The notes under the pieces: generated by a model | The model's input: the letters and a program-made list of their open reading frames with translations, nothing else | Database searches by the model: none | Told to the model about the DNA's origin: nothing | Shown here: positions 54,726-64,000 of the stretch, piece after piece | Numbering within the stretch: the stretch's first letter is position 1 | How the letters are laid out: each line of letters begins with the position of its first letter | Source: Azospirillum sp. 412522 | GTDB taxonomy: Bacteria > Pseudomonadota > Alphaproteobacteria > Azospirillales > Azospirillaceae | Direction of reading: 5' to 3' | DNA: 64,000 nt | NCBI RefSeq assembly: GCF_019805165.1 | Contig: NZ_RWIJ01000002.1 | Span: forward strand, 124,001 to 188,000 | Translations under genes and position numbers: made by a program

Positions 54726-55583
54726 TTAAATGCGGGCTTCCGCTGGGGCGCCCAGGATGGTCTTCAATCCGGTGAGCGCCGGGTCGATGATGGCGGCGTC
54801 GGCGTCGGTGGGATAGGCGGCGTAGATCGGGAGGGTGAGGGGGCGGGCTTCCGGCAGGATCTCGCCCTGGCCGGCGTCGATCAGCGGCTGGACGAGTTGC
54901 CGGGGGAAATGCCCCGTACCGCCGCATTGCTTGACATAGTCGAGGCCGAGAGTCCCGACGCCGATCGAGACCGGGACCGACTGCGCGTCGGGACGGTGCA
55001 GGCGCACGTTGCGGCGGAAATCGTCGCCCCAGTCGATGTGGACATAAGGCTCCTCCAGGTAATCCTCGACCGCCGGCATTCGGAAGAGGACCAGTTCCTC
55101 CTCCAGCAGCAGGCGGATGGAGAGGCCGGGCAGGGCGCGCGGCGAATAGAGGACGGCGACGTCCAGCGTTCCGTCCTGAAGGCCTTGCAGCAGGCCGTTC
55201 GGCAGGCCGACGTCGCAGCGCAGGGCGATGTCGGTGGCATTGCGCCGCATCCAGGGAATCCAGCGGTACAGCAGGCGGTTCCACAGGCCGGCCTCGCTGC
55301 CGATGCGCAGAAGCGCCTTGTGGCCGGCGGGCAGGGTGGCCTCCTGGCGGGCCTGTTCCCACAGGCGAAGGATCGCGACGGCATGGCGCTGGAAGCGCAG
55401 TCCGGCGGTGGTCAGCGAAGCTCCGGTCTTGTTGCGTACGAACAGACGGCAGCCAAGCTGCTGTTCCAACTGCTGAATGCGGGTGCTGACCGTCGATTGG
55501 GTCACGTGAAGCCGGTCGGCGGCGGCCATGAAGCTGCCGGCCGCCGTCACCTCCAGAAATGTCCGCGCCATTTCCGTGTCCAT
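54726..55583 (-). CDS. LysR-family transcriptional regulator
   Basis: This 285-residue LysR protein has the helix-turn-helix GSFMAAADRLHVTQSTVSTR and a shorter-than-average effector domain. The ATG at 55583 has GAGGT upstream; the open frame extends well beyond it without support. Its gene is bracketed by matching dyad arrays at 54679-54725 and 55748-55776. It therefore probably controls both the small membrane protein gene and the region leading into the cytochrome c gene, as well as itself. Confidence 0.86.
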   Translation of the reverse strand: MDTEMARTFLEVTAAGSFMAAADRLHVTQSTVSTRIQQLEQQLGCRLFVRNKTGASLTTAGLRFQRHAVAILRLWEQARQEATLPAGHKALLRIGSEAGLWNRLLYRWIPWMRRNATDIALRCDVGLPNGLLQGLQDGTLDVAVLYSPRALPGLSIRLLLEEELVLFRMPAVEDYLEEPYVHIDWGDDFRRNVRLHRPDAQSVPVSIGVGTLGLDYVKQCGGTGHFPRQLVQPLIDAGQGEILPEARPLTLPIYAAYPTDADAAIIDPALTGLKTILGAPAEARI

Positions 55584-55904
55584 GACACCTCGCTTGAATG
55601 CCGGCGTCCGCCGCCGGTCGCCTCCGGGTCTTCGGCGACCAGACCTACGCCATCGGCAGCTTGATCGCGACCGGGCGATGTGAGACGATTCGTCGCATCT
55701 CTTGGACGCGGCCGTCCCCCTTGCTTCCCTTAATACGGCAAAATAGTATCGGAAAAACCGATAACAACCATCGGTTAAATTCGCTTTCTGGCTCTTCCTG
55801 CCGCCAGTAGCTTCCGCCGGGCCAGCCGGACCGCAAACCGGCCTACCTCTCCGGCCGATTTCTCCAGATGGCCGGAGGCAACGTTGAGAAATGGGAGTTA
55901 CGCC
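55584..55904. promoter_or_regulatory. Divergent 321-base gap between LysR and cytochrome c genes
   Basis: No gene is evident. Positions 55748-55776 hold ATCGGAAAAACCGAT (T55749 and A55761 eleven bases apart) directly joined to the perfect dyad AACCGAT-N7-ATCGGTT (55756-55776). These match the array at 54679-54725 and are the likely binding sites of the LysR protein. The array lies about 165 bases from the LysR start and 129 bases from the cytochrome start. Confidence 0.65.
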
Positions 55905-56294
55905 GTGTCCGTCATGCGCAACATTCTGTTGGCGTCCGTCATTCTGATTTCCGGTGGAACCGTAACGGCGCAGGCCGCGGACGGCGATGCCGCGGCGGGC
56001 AAGACGGTGTTCAACACCTGCAAGGCCTGCCACACCATCGAGGCCGGCGGCCCCAACCGCGTCGGTCCCAACCTGCACGGCATCGTCGGACGCAAGGCTG
56101 GCAGCGTCGACGGCTTCAGCTATTCCGCGGCGGTGAAGGATGCCGGTTATGAGTGGGACGAGCAGAAGCTCGATACCTATCTGAAGGACCCCAAGGCGGC
56201 TCTGCCCGGCAACAAGATGGCCTTCGCCGGCGTCAAGGACGACGCCAAGCGTGCGGACCTGATCGCTTACCTGAAGAGCGAGTCCACCAAGTAA
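55905..56294 (+). CDS. Class I cytochrome c (c2/c550-like)
   Basis: This 129-residue protein has a Sec signal peptide ending AQA (about residue 24), one haem-binding CKACH at 39-43 and the methionine ligand in GNKMAFAG near residue 104. This is the layout of soluble periplasmic c2/c550 electron carriers. The start is a GTG at 55905 with GGGAG seven bases upstream; an ATG at 55914 is the alternative. It is probably an electron shuttle between membrane complexes or a periplasmic dehydrogenase. Confidence 0.9.
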   Translation: MSVMRNILLASVILISGGTVTAQAADGDAAAGKTVFNTCKACHTIEAGGPNRVGPNLHGIVGRKAGSVDGFSYSAAVKDAGYEWDEQKLDTYLKDPKAALPGNKMAFAGVKDDAKRADLIAYLKSESTK

Positions 56295-56353
56295 CCCCAG
56301 GCGGTGATGGATGTGTCGGCGTTCGGCGCTGGCGCAGTCGTATCCCGTTCCCG

Positions 56354-56385
56354 CGCCACAGCCCTGCCGATGCGGGGCTGTGGCG
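56354..56385 (+). terminator. Strong hairpin downstream of the cytochrome c gene
   Basis: CGCCACAGCCC (56354-56364) and GGGCTGTGGCG (56375-56385) form an eleven-pair stem with a ten-base loop, 60 bases after the cytochrome stop. A short TTTT lies about 14 bases past the stem. It probably ends the cytochrome transcript before the alanyl-tRNA editing gene. Confidence 0.6.
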
Positions 56386-56487
56386 GTGCGATACGGGTTT
56401 TCGGTGAAGCGGGGTGCCTTCTGAGCGCCCGAATGGGATATCCTTCTCGGAAATGTCGATTTCGTGTGGCTTTTCGCGAGGCACCCC

Positions 56488-57132
56488 ATGACGCGGAAAC
56501 TGTTTTGGGACGATCCCTACCAGACCCGCCTGGATACCCGCATAGCCTCGGTGGACGGCGACGCGGTGACGCTGGAGGCCACCATCTTCTACGCGCTTTC
56601 CGGCGGGCAGGAGAGCGATGCCGGAGCGATCGGCAACTTCGAGGTGCTGGAGGCGCGCAAGGACGGCCGTGAGATCCGCTACAGGCTTGCGGCCGGTCAC
56701 GGATTTTCTCCCGGCGACGCCGTCGAGGTGGCGATCGACTGGGAGCGCCGCTACCGGCTGATGCGTCTGCATTTCGCGGCGGAGATCGTCCTCGAACTGG
56801 TCGTGCGCCGCTTCCCCGGCATCCAGAAAATCGGCGCCCACATCGCCGCCGACAAAGCCCGCATCGACTTCGCCTGGAACGAACCGCTGACCCCGCTGCT
56901 TCCGGAATTCGCCGGGCAGGCGGCGCGGATCGTTGTGGCCGACACCCCTATCGTCAGCGGCTTCAGTGACGAGGCCGCGGAGCGCCGTTTCTGGGAAATC
57001 CCCGGCTTCGCACGGGTGCCCTGCGGCGGCACGCATCTGCGCCGGACGGGAGAGATCGGGGCGTTGACGCTGAAGCGGCGCAACACCGGCAAGGGCAAGG
57101 AGCGGATCGAGATCGCGCTGGCCGACGTTTGA
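56488..57132 (+). CDS. Alanyl-tRNA editing protein, AlaX-like
   Basis: This 214-residue protein resembles the free-standing editing domain of alanyl-tRNA synthetase: FYALSGGQESDAG near 34-46, RLHFAAEIVLEL around 93-104 and the CGGTH motif at 179-183. These enzymes hydrolyse mischarged Ser-tRNA(Ala) or Gly-tRNA(Ala). Zinc ligands His95, Cys179 and His183 are present, but the second histidine of the usual HxxxH is Glu99. The frame extends eight codons upstream without a better start. Confidence 0.82.
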   Translation: MTRKLFWDDPYQTRLDTRIASVDGDAVTLEATIFYALSGGQESDAGAIGNFEVLEARKDGREIRYRLAAGHGFSPGDAVEVAIDWERRYRLMRLHFAAEIVLELVVRRFPGIQKIGAHIAADKARIDFAWNEPLTPLLPEFAGQAARIVVADTPIVSGFSDEAAERRFWEIPGFARVPCGGTHLRRTGEIGALTLKRRNTGKGKERIEIALADV

Positions 57133-57152
57133 CGCTCAGCCGGATGTGACTT

Positions 57153-58097
57153 CTAAGAAAGCGCCTCCTGCCGGTCGGCGTGGAGCGGCCGTTCGCCGCT
57201 ACGGTCCAGACGCTGGATGATGCCGGTCAGGTGCGTGGCGAAGGCGTAGACCGCTTCCGGCAAATGGCGGCCGAGCATGGTCTGGATCTGGTAATAGCGC
57301 TGGTCCAGCGTGGGGGAGTCGATCGGCACCGACGCCACCGGATGGCCGACCGTGCTGGAGTGGACGGTGAAGGGGCTGGCGATGGTGATGCCGCCGCCTT
57401 CCGCGGCGAAGGCCCACAGCCCGGCGATGTAGTTGGAAACCAGCACCGGTTCGATCACCACGCCAGCCAGTCCGCAGGCGATGTCGAACAGCTGCCGCAC
57501 CGTGGTGTCCTTCTCCGGCAGGGCCATCGGCTCGCGGGCCAGTTCGGCCAGCGACAGGACGGTCCTGTCCGCCAGCGGATGCTCCTTCGCCATCACGGCG
57601 AGCACGGGCGCGCGGCCCTCTCCCATCGCCCTCACCCCCGGTTCCGGGGCGAAGGAGAAGGTCGCTCCGATATCGACCTCGCCCTCGCGAACCATGCGGG
57701 TCACGGCGGCCGGCGCCTCGATGCGCAGTTCGATGCGGATGCCGGGATGGCGCTCGCGGAAGCTGCGGACCGCCGCCGGGATCAGGCTCATCCCGAACCC
57801 CTCGGTCGCGGCAACGCGGACCCGTCCGCTGGCCAGCCCGCGCAACCGCTTCAACTCGGTCACGATGGCTTCCTCCTCCAGGAACACCCGCTGGGCGTGG
57901 CGGGCGAGCAGGTCGCCGGCATAGCTCGGCACCATGCCGCGCGGCCGGCGTTCGAACAGATCGACGCCGAGGTCCGCTTCGAGATGGGCGATCTGCCGGC
58001 TGATGGCGGAGGAGGCGACATGGAGGCGCGTCGAGGCGTCGGCGATCGAACCGGTGCGGACGACTTCCAGGAAATAGCGCAACGCGGTGGCGTTCAT
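57153..58097 (-). CDS. LysR-family regulator, divergent from the peptide importer
   Basis: This 314-residue LysR protein has the helix-turn-helix GSIADASTRLHVASSAISRQ and a standard effector domain (SGRVRVAATEGFGMSLIPAA). The ATG at 58097 starts the usual MNATALRYF; the open frame upstream is not supported. It is divergent from the Dpp-type importer at 58277 and likely regulates it. Confidence 0.87.
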   Translation of the reverse strand: MNATALRYFLEVVRTGSIADASTRLHVASSAISRQIAHLEADLGVDLFERRPRGMVPSYAGDLLARHAQRVFLEEEAIVTELKRLRGLASGRVRVAATEGFGMSLIPAAVRSFRERHPGIRIELRIEAPAAVTRMVREGEVDIGATFSFAPEPGVRAMGEGRAPVLAVMAKEHPLADRTVLSLAELAREPMALPEKDTTVRQLFDIACGLAGVVIEPVLVSNYIAGLWAFAAEGGGITIASPFTVHSSTVGHPVASVPIDSPTLDQRYYQIQTMLGRHLPEAVYAFATHLTGIIQRLDRSGERPLHADRQEALS

Positions 58098-58276
58098 GGC
58101 GGTTCCCCTGCCTGGCTCGGTCGGATAATCTAACGGAAAATCAGTATGCCCAATCAAATCGTTGCCGACTCAGCAACGTGAACTTCCAACTATTATAATT
58201 GCGGCATGCCAATCTGCACAATACCGTGTCATGACTAACTTTCGTGCAAATGGACCCTCTTGGACGGAGTTCGGAC
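58098..58276. promoter_or_regulatory. Divergent promoter region with LysR-type dyad
   Basis: CGTTGC (58160-58165) and GCAACG (58173-58178) form a dyad around seven bases, and T58163 and A58175 are eleven bases apart, the LysR T-N11-A pattern. The surrounding bases are AT-rich (TATTATAATT near 58191). It lies between the LysR start at 58097 and the binding-protein start at 58277. Confidence 0.5.
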
Positions 58277-59821
<1,545 letters not shown>

Positions 59822-59897
59822 GACCGTGGCAGCGGGCTGGCACGGTCGCTGACCGGCCCGCAGCGCTTTCCTGCACTCTCCTCTTCGGGAGGCCGCC

Positions 59898-60815
59898 ATG
59901 CTGGCATTCCTGCTTCGCCGGCTCGCCGTGGCGCTGTCGGTCGTGCTGACCGTATCGGTCATAGCCTTTCTGCTTCTGCACCTGTCCGGCGACCTCGCCA
60001 CCGACCTCGCCGGCCCCGAGGCGTCGCCCGAGCAGGTGGCGCGTGTACGCGTCGAATACGGCCTGGACCAGCCGCTCGTCGTCCAGTACGGCCATTGGCT
60101 GGCCGGGGCCGTGCAGTTCGATTTCGGCCGGTCCTTCTATTTCCGGGAATCGGTGGCGTCGCTGCTCGGCGATCGCATCCCGATCACCCTGAAGCTCGGC
60201 GCCATCGCGCTCGGCCTCGCCCTGCTCGTCGCCATTCCTCTGGGGGCGCTGGCCGCGGTGAAGCGCGGCAGCTGGTTCGACCGTGGCGCCCTGGCCTTCT
60301 GCGCCCTTGGGCAGGCGGTGCCGACCTTCTGGCTCGGCCTCTCCCTGATCATCGTCTTCGCGGTCAACCTGCGCTGGCTGCCGGTGTCCGGCAACGCCAC
60401 CTGGAGCCATTACGTGCTGCCGTCGGTGGCGCTCGGCTGGTACGCCATCCCGGCGGTGATGCGGCTGACCCGCAACGGCATGCTGGACGTGATGGCGTCC
60501 GACTATATCCGCACCGCACGCGCCAAGGGCCTGCGTCCGCACACCGTCATCTTCAAGCATGCGCTGCGCAACGCGGTGGTGCCGGTGGTGGCGCTGGCGG
60601 CGGTGCAGTTCGGCTTCATGCTCGGCGGCTCCATCGTGGTCGAGGCGGTCTTCTCGCTGCAGGGGCTGGGCCAGCTCGCCTGGGAAGCCATCGCGCGCAA
60701 GGATTTCCCGGTGGTCCAGGCCATCGTGATGCTGCTGGCCACGATCTACATCCTGCTGACCTTCCTCGCCGACCTCCTCAACGCCTGGCTGGACCCAAGG
60801 ATCCGCGTCGCATGA
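59898..60815 (+). CDS. Peptide ABC transporter permease 1 (DppB-like)
   Basis: This 305-residue permease has an N-terminal LAFLLRRLAVALSVVLTVSV helix, six membrane segments and the EAA loop DYIRTARAKGLRPHTVIFKHALRNA, typical of DppB/OppB. A GGGAGG ribosome binding site is present. It overlaps the next permease gene by four bases (ATGA). Confidence 0.9.
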   Translation: MLAFLLRRLAVALSVVLTVSVIAFLLLHLSGDLATDLAGPEASPEQVARVRVEYGLDQPLVVQYGHWLAGAVQFDFGRSFYFRESVASLLGDRIPITLKLGAIALGLALLVAIPLGALAAVKRGSWFDRGALAFCALGQAVPTFWLGLSLIIVFAVNLRWLPVSGNATWSHYVLPSVALGWYAIPAVMRLTRNGMLDVMASDYIRTARAKGLRPHTVIFKHALRNAVVPVVALAAVQFGFMLGGSIVVEAVFSLQGLGQLAWEAIARKDFPVVQAIVMLLATIYILLTFLADLLNAWLDPRIRVA

Positions 60816-61753
60816 GCACCACCAGCGCTTCAGACACGGCCGCGGCCGCCGCCACGGCTGCCGCCCTTGCCAGCTTCGACGCCGTCCCCGCCCGCCGGTC
60901 GCCGCTGGCCCGCTTCACCAAGCGGGCGACGCGCCATCCCGGCTTCATGGCCGGTGCGGTCCTCCTCGCCGTCATCCTCGTCCTGTCGGTCGGCGCGCCG
61001 CTGTTCACCGCCCACGATCCCTATGCGCAGGACATCTCCCGCCGGCTGATCCCGCCGGTCTGGCACGACAAGGGAAGCTGGGAGCACTGGCTCGGCACCG
61101 ACAAGCTGGGGCGCGACTATTTCGCCCGGCTGCTCTATGGCGGTCGCATCTCGCTGATGATCGGGGCGGCGACGGTGCTGCTGTCGGGCGTGATCGGAAC
61201 GGCGCTGGGGGTTGCCGCCGGCTTCTTCGGCGGGCGGGTCGACATGGTCATCGGCTACATCATCAACGTCCGGCTGGCGCTCCCGGTGGTGCTGGTGGCG
61301 CTGGCGGTGGCGGCCCTGGTCGGCACCGCGCTGAACACGGTCATCGTCGTGCTCGGCCTGCTGCTGTGGGACCGCTTCGCGGTGGTGGCGCGGTCGACGA
61401 CCCAGCAGATCGCCCATGCCGATTTCGTCGCCGCGGCCCGCGCCATCGGCTGTTCGACGCGGCTGATCGTCTTCTCGGAGGTTCTGCCGAACATCCTCAA
61501 CCCGCTGATCGTGGTCGCCACGCTGGAGATGGCCCACGCCATCCTGCTGGAGGCGGCGCTGTCCTTCCTCGGGCTTGGCGTGCAGCCGCCACTGCCGTCC
61601 TGGGGCCTGATGATCTCGGAGGGCAAGCAGTACATGTTCTTCAGCCCCTGGGTCATCACCATCCCCGGCGTGGCGCTGGTGGCGCTGGTCCTCGGCATCA
61701 ACCTTCTGGGCGACGGCCTGCGCGACGTCACCGCCCCCGACAACCGGAGCTGA
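60812..61753 (+). CDS. Peptide ABC transporter permease 2 (DppC-like)
   Basis: This 313-residue permease has a soluble alanine-rich N-terminus, then six membrane segments, the DppC-specific HWLGTDKLGRDYFARLLYGG and the EAA loop DFVAAARAIGCSTRLIVFSEVLP. It pairs with the DppB-like subunit and is followed five bases later by the first ATPase gene. Confidence 0.9.
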   Translation: MSTTSASDTAAAAATAAALASFDAVPARRSPLARFTKRATRHPGFMAGAVLLAVILVLSVGAPLFTAHDPYAQDISRRLIPPVWHDKGSWEHWLGTDKLGRDYFARLLYGGRISLMIGAATVLLSGVIGTALGVAAGFFGGRVDMVIGYIINVRLALPVVLVALAVAALVGTALNTVIVVLGLLLWDRFAVVARSTTQQIAHADFVAAARAIGCSTRLIVFSEVLPNILNPLIVVATLEMAHAILLEAALSFLGLGVQPPLPSWGLMISEGKQYMFFSPWVITIPGVALVALVLGINLLGDGLRDVTAPDNRS

Positions 61754-61758
61754 CGGCC

Positions 61759-62736
61759 ATGCCCCTGCTCGACGTCGACAACCTCACCATCGAGATCCCC
61801 ACCGAGGCCGGGCTGCTGCACGCCGTCAACGGGGTGTCCTTCACGCTGGAGCGTGGCGAGACGCTGGCCATCGTCGGGGAAAGCGGGTCGGGCAAGTCGC
61901 TGACCTCGCTGGCGCTGATGGACCTGCTGCCGTCACGGGCGGTGCGCAAGGCGCGCTCCATGCGCTTCGACGGCATCGACCTGATGACCGCCGGCCGCCG
62001 CGAGATGGAGGATCTGCGCGGCGACCGCATGGCGATGATCTTCCAGGAGCCGATGACCTCGCTGAACCCGGCCTACACCGTCGGCGACCAGCTGGCCGAG
62101 GCGCTGCGCCGCCATCGTCCGGTCGGCCGGGCCGCGGCGCGCGACCGGGCGGTTCATCTGCTGGAGCGGGTCGGCATCACCGCCGCCGCCTCGCGGCTCG
62201 GCCAGTATCCGCATCAGCTCTCGGGCGGCCTCCGCCAGCGGGTGATGATCGCCATGGGTCTGATGTGCGAACCGGATCTCATCATCGCCGACGAGCCGAC
62301 CACCGCGCTCGACGTGACGATCCAGGCGCAGATCCTGCTGCTGCTGCGCGACATCCAGCGCGAGTTCGGCATGGGGCTGATCCTGGTCACCCACGATCTG
62401 GGCGTCGTCGCCCGCGTCGCCACCAAGGTGGCGGTGATGTATGCCGGCCGGCTGGTCGAGACCGGCCCGGTGGAGGCGGTGTTCGGCGCCCCCAGCCATC
62501 CCTACACCCAGGGGCTGCTGCGCGCCATCCCGGTCCCCGGCCGCACCCGGCCGGGCGAGCCGCTGGGCACCATTCCGGGGCAGGTGCCGAACCTGATCGG
62601 TCCGCTGGCCGGCTGCGCCTTCCGCAACCGCTGCGACCGCGCCACCGACGCCTGCGCCGCCGCCATTCCGGAACGGGACCTCGGCCCCGGCCACCGCATG
62701 GCCTGCGTGCTCGACCCTGTCGCCGTTCCCGCCTGA
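61759..62736 (+). CDS. Peptide ABC transporter ATP-binding protein (DppD-like)
   Basis: This 325-residue ATPase has Walker A GESGSGKS (about 40-47), Q-loop [11 protein letters not shown], the signature [15 protein letters not shown], Walker [13 protein letters not shown] and a C-terminal oligopeptide-transporter extension with cysteines ([15 protein letters not shown]) that can hold an iron-sulfur cluster. This is the standard DppD/OppD layout. Confidence 0.9.
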   Translation: MPLLDVDNLTIEIPTEAGLLHAVNGVSFTLERGETLAIVGESGSGKSLTSLALMDLLPSRAVRKARSMRFDGIDLMTAGRREMEDLRGDRMAMIFQEPMTSLNPAYTVGDQLAEALRRHRPVGRAAARDRAVHLLERVGITAAASRLGQYPHQLSGGLRQRVMIAMGLMCEPDLIIADEPTTALDVTIQAQILLLLRDIQREFGMGLILVTHDLGVVARVATKVAVMYAGRLVETGPVEAVFGAPSHPYTQGLLRAIPVPGRTRPGEPLGTIPGQVPNLIGPLAGCAFRNRCDRATDACAAAIPERDLGPGHRMACVLDPVAVPA

Positions 62737-62778
62737 TCGCCCTCCCCGATTAATCGTCTTCATTGACCGGAGACCGAG

Positions 62779-63732
62779 ATGACCGTTCCGGTGCTCGAAC
62801 TCGAAAACGTCACCAAGATCTACCCGGTGCCGCAGGGGATGTTCAAACCCAGGGCGATGCTGACCGCCGTCGGCGGGGTGTCGCTGAGCGTCGCCCGCGG
62901 CGAGGTCCATGCGCTGGTCGGCGAAAGCGGCTCCGGCAAATCGACGCTGGCGAAGCTGCTGCTGGGGCTGACCAAGCCGACCTCCGGCGAAATCCGCATC
63001 GACGGCGTGCCGATCGCCCGGACCGACCGGCGGGAGGTGGCGCGGCGCATCCAGCCGGTGTTCCAGGATCCCTATTCCTCGCTGAACCCGCGCAAGTCCG
63101 TCGCCGACCTGATCGCCCTGCCGCTGGTCGCCCACGGCATCGGTACCTCCGCCACCCGGCAGAAGAAGGTGGCGGAGATGCTGGACGCGGTCGGTCTGCC
63201 GCGCCGGATGATCGACGCCTATCCCGGCCAGATGTCGGGCGGGCAGCGCCAGCGCGTCGCCATCGCCCGCGCGCTGGTCATGCAGCCGGACGTGCTGATC
63301 TGCGACGAGCCGACCTCGGCGCTCGACGTCTCGGTGCAGGCGCAGATCCTGAACCTGCTGATGGATTTGAAGCGCGAGTTCAAGCTGACCTACTTCTTCA
63401 TCAGCCACAATCTCGCGGTGGTCGAGCATCTCGCCGACCGGGTGGCGGTGATGTATCTCGGCCGCATCGTCGAGGAACGCGGGCGCGAGGCGCTGTTCAC
63501 CGGCGCCGGCCATCCCTATTCCCGGGCGCTGCTCGACTGCGTGCTGACCCCCGATCCAAGCCTGGGCATGCCCGATGCCGTGCTCGGAGGCTCCTTCCCC
63601 AACCCCATCGCGCCGCCGCCCGGCTGCGCCTTCCACCCGCGCTGTCCGCGCGCCACCGACCGGTGCCGCGTCGAGGCGCCGGGTCCCATTCCGGTCGCCG
63701 ACGGCGTCGCCGCCTGCCATCACGCCATTTAA
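62779..63732 (+). CDS. Peptide ABC transporter ATP-binding protein (DppF-like)
   Basis: This 317-residue ATPase has Walker [10 protein letters not shown] (about 48-56), [14 protein letters not shown], the signature [15 protein letters not shown], Walker [13 protein letters not shown] and the C-terminal cysteine-containing extension ([15 protein letters not shown]). It is the second ATPase of the Dpp-type importer, 42 bases after the DppD-like gene. Confidence 0.9.
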   Translation: MTVPVLELENVTKIYPVPQGMFKPRAMLTAVGGVSLSVARGEVHALVGESGSGKSTLAKLLLGLTKPTSGEIRIDGVPIARTDRREVARRIQPVFQDPYSSLNPRKSVADLIALPLVAHGIGTSATRQKKVAEMLDAVGLPRRMIDAYPGQMSGGQRQRVAIARALVMQPDVLICDEPTSALDVSVQAQILNLLMDLKREFKLTYFFISHNLAVVEHLADRVAVMYLGRIVEERGREALFTGAGHPYSRALLDCVLTPDPSLGMPDAVLGGSFPNPIAPPPGCAFHPRCPRATDRCRVEAPGPIPVADGVAACHHAI

Positions 63733-63763
63733 CGACCCCTTCCCCCAATTCCCGAGTTCCGCC

Positions 63764-64000
63764 ATGACTCACCAGCCATCGCGTGACGGCGCCATCGCGC
63801 GCGCCGCCCATCACTTCGCGTCCGGTGCCTTCCTGGCCGACCTGACGCGGCGTGTCGCCATCAAGTCCGAAAGCCAGTCGCCCGACCATGGAGCGGAGCT
63901 GCACGCCTATCTGGACGGGGAGATGATCCCGTCGCTGGCGACGCTCGGCTTCACCGGCACCATCGTGGAGAACCCGGTCTCCGGGCGCGGGCCGTTCCTG
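63764..64000 (+). CDS. M20-family metallopeptidase, N-terminal part (cut by window edge)
   Basis: Only the first 79 residues are present. They contain FLADLTRRVAIKSESQSP and a following LHAYLDGEMIPSLATLGFT, the typical start of M20 peptidases and deacylases (ArgE/DapE/carboxypeptidase G2 type), before the metal-binding residues. It lies 31 bases after the importer ATPase gene on the same strand, which suggests that it hydrolyses the imported peptide or acyl-amino acid. Confidence 0.7.
   Translation, partial: MTHQPSRDGAIARAAHHFASGAFLADLTRRVAIKSESQSPDHGAELHAYLDGEMIPSLATLGFTGTIVENPVSGRGPFL

Overview
The window is high-GC DNA, densely packed with genes, from a metabolically versatile alphaproteobacterium. 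Many ABC transporters, LysR/GntR/IclR regulators next to small catabolic operons, and several twin-arginine-type signal peptides suggest a Rhodospirillales soil or rhizosphere organism such as Azospirillum. That genus call is inference. No rRNA, tRNA, CRISPR array, integrase or transposase is visible, so this looks like a catabolic part of a chromosome or chromid.

Region 1 (1-17292, all minus strand) is an organosulfur block of two probable operons plus the start of a third gene. Operon A (17292 down to 8375) encodes a small membrane peptide, a RutE-like malonic semialdehyde reductase, a sulfonate-type permease and ATPase, a Gln-type thiol dioxygenase (3-mercaptopropionate dioxygenase-like), a four-domain rhodanese, two substrate-binding proteins, a TauD-family dioxygenase and a LysR regulator. 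Operon B (8246 down to 210) encodes SsuC, SsuB, SsuA and SsuD-like proteins, then a D-2-hydroxyacid dehydrogenase, a class II aldolase, another binding protein and an SfnB/DszC-like flavoprotein carrying a six-copy EDGGS repeat. Both promoter regions share an ATAGGAAAA motif.

Region 2 (17537-25471) has a LysR gene divergent from a plus-strand cluster: PrpF/GalD-type tautomerase, DctA carrier, MaoC-like hydratase, class III CoA-transferase, CitE-like lyase and PcaB-like lyase. The last CoA steps match the itaconate/mesaconate to citramalyl-CoA to acetyl-CoA plus pyruvate route.

Region 3 (25529-32800) holds a minus-strand NMT1-type ABC importer, a small hypothetical protein, an Old Yellow Enzyme-like protein lacking catalytic residues, and a 930-residue winged-helix/NB-ARC/TPR regulator.

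Region 4 (32807-51006) is a large sugar supercluster with the logic of a non-phosphorylating L-fucose-type pathway. It contains a GntR regulator, DapA-like aldolase, a CUT1 importer, an aldo-keto reductase, an FucU mutarotase and an FAH-family enzyme on plus. On minus, facing it, are a UxaA-family dehydratase, a COG3618 lactonase, a second aldo-keto reductase, a CUT2 (Rbs-type) importer, an SDR dehydrogenase and an IclR regulator. A 27-bp inverted repeat pair sits inside the CUT1 operon.

Region 5 (51044-58097) has mixed content: a gamma-carbonic anhydrase-like protein, a Fur-box-preceded iron module (DUF3649, PepSY, DUF3325), a small membrane protein, a LysR gene flanked on both sides by matching dyad sites, a cytochrome c2-type protein, an AlaX-like editing protein and another LysR gene. 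Region 6 (58277-64000) is a complete Dpp-type peptide/opine importer followed by the start of an M20 metallopeptidase cut by the window edge.
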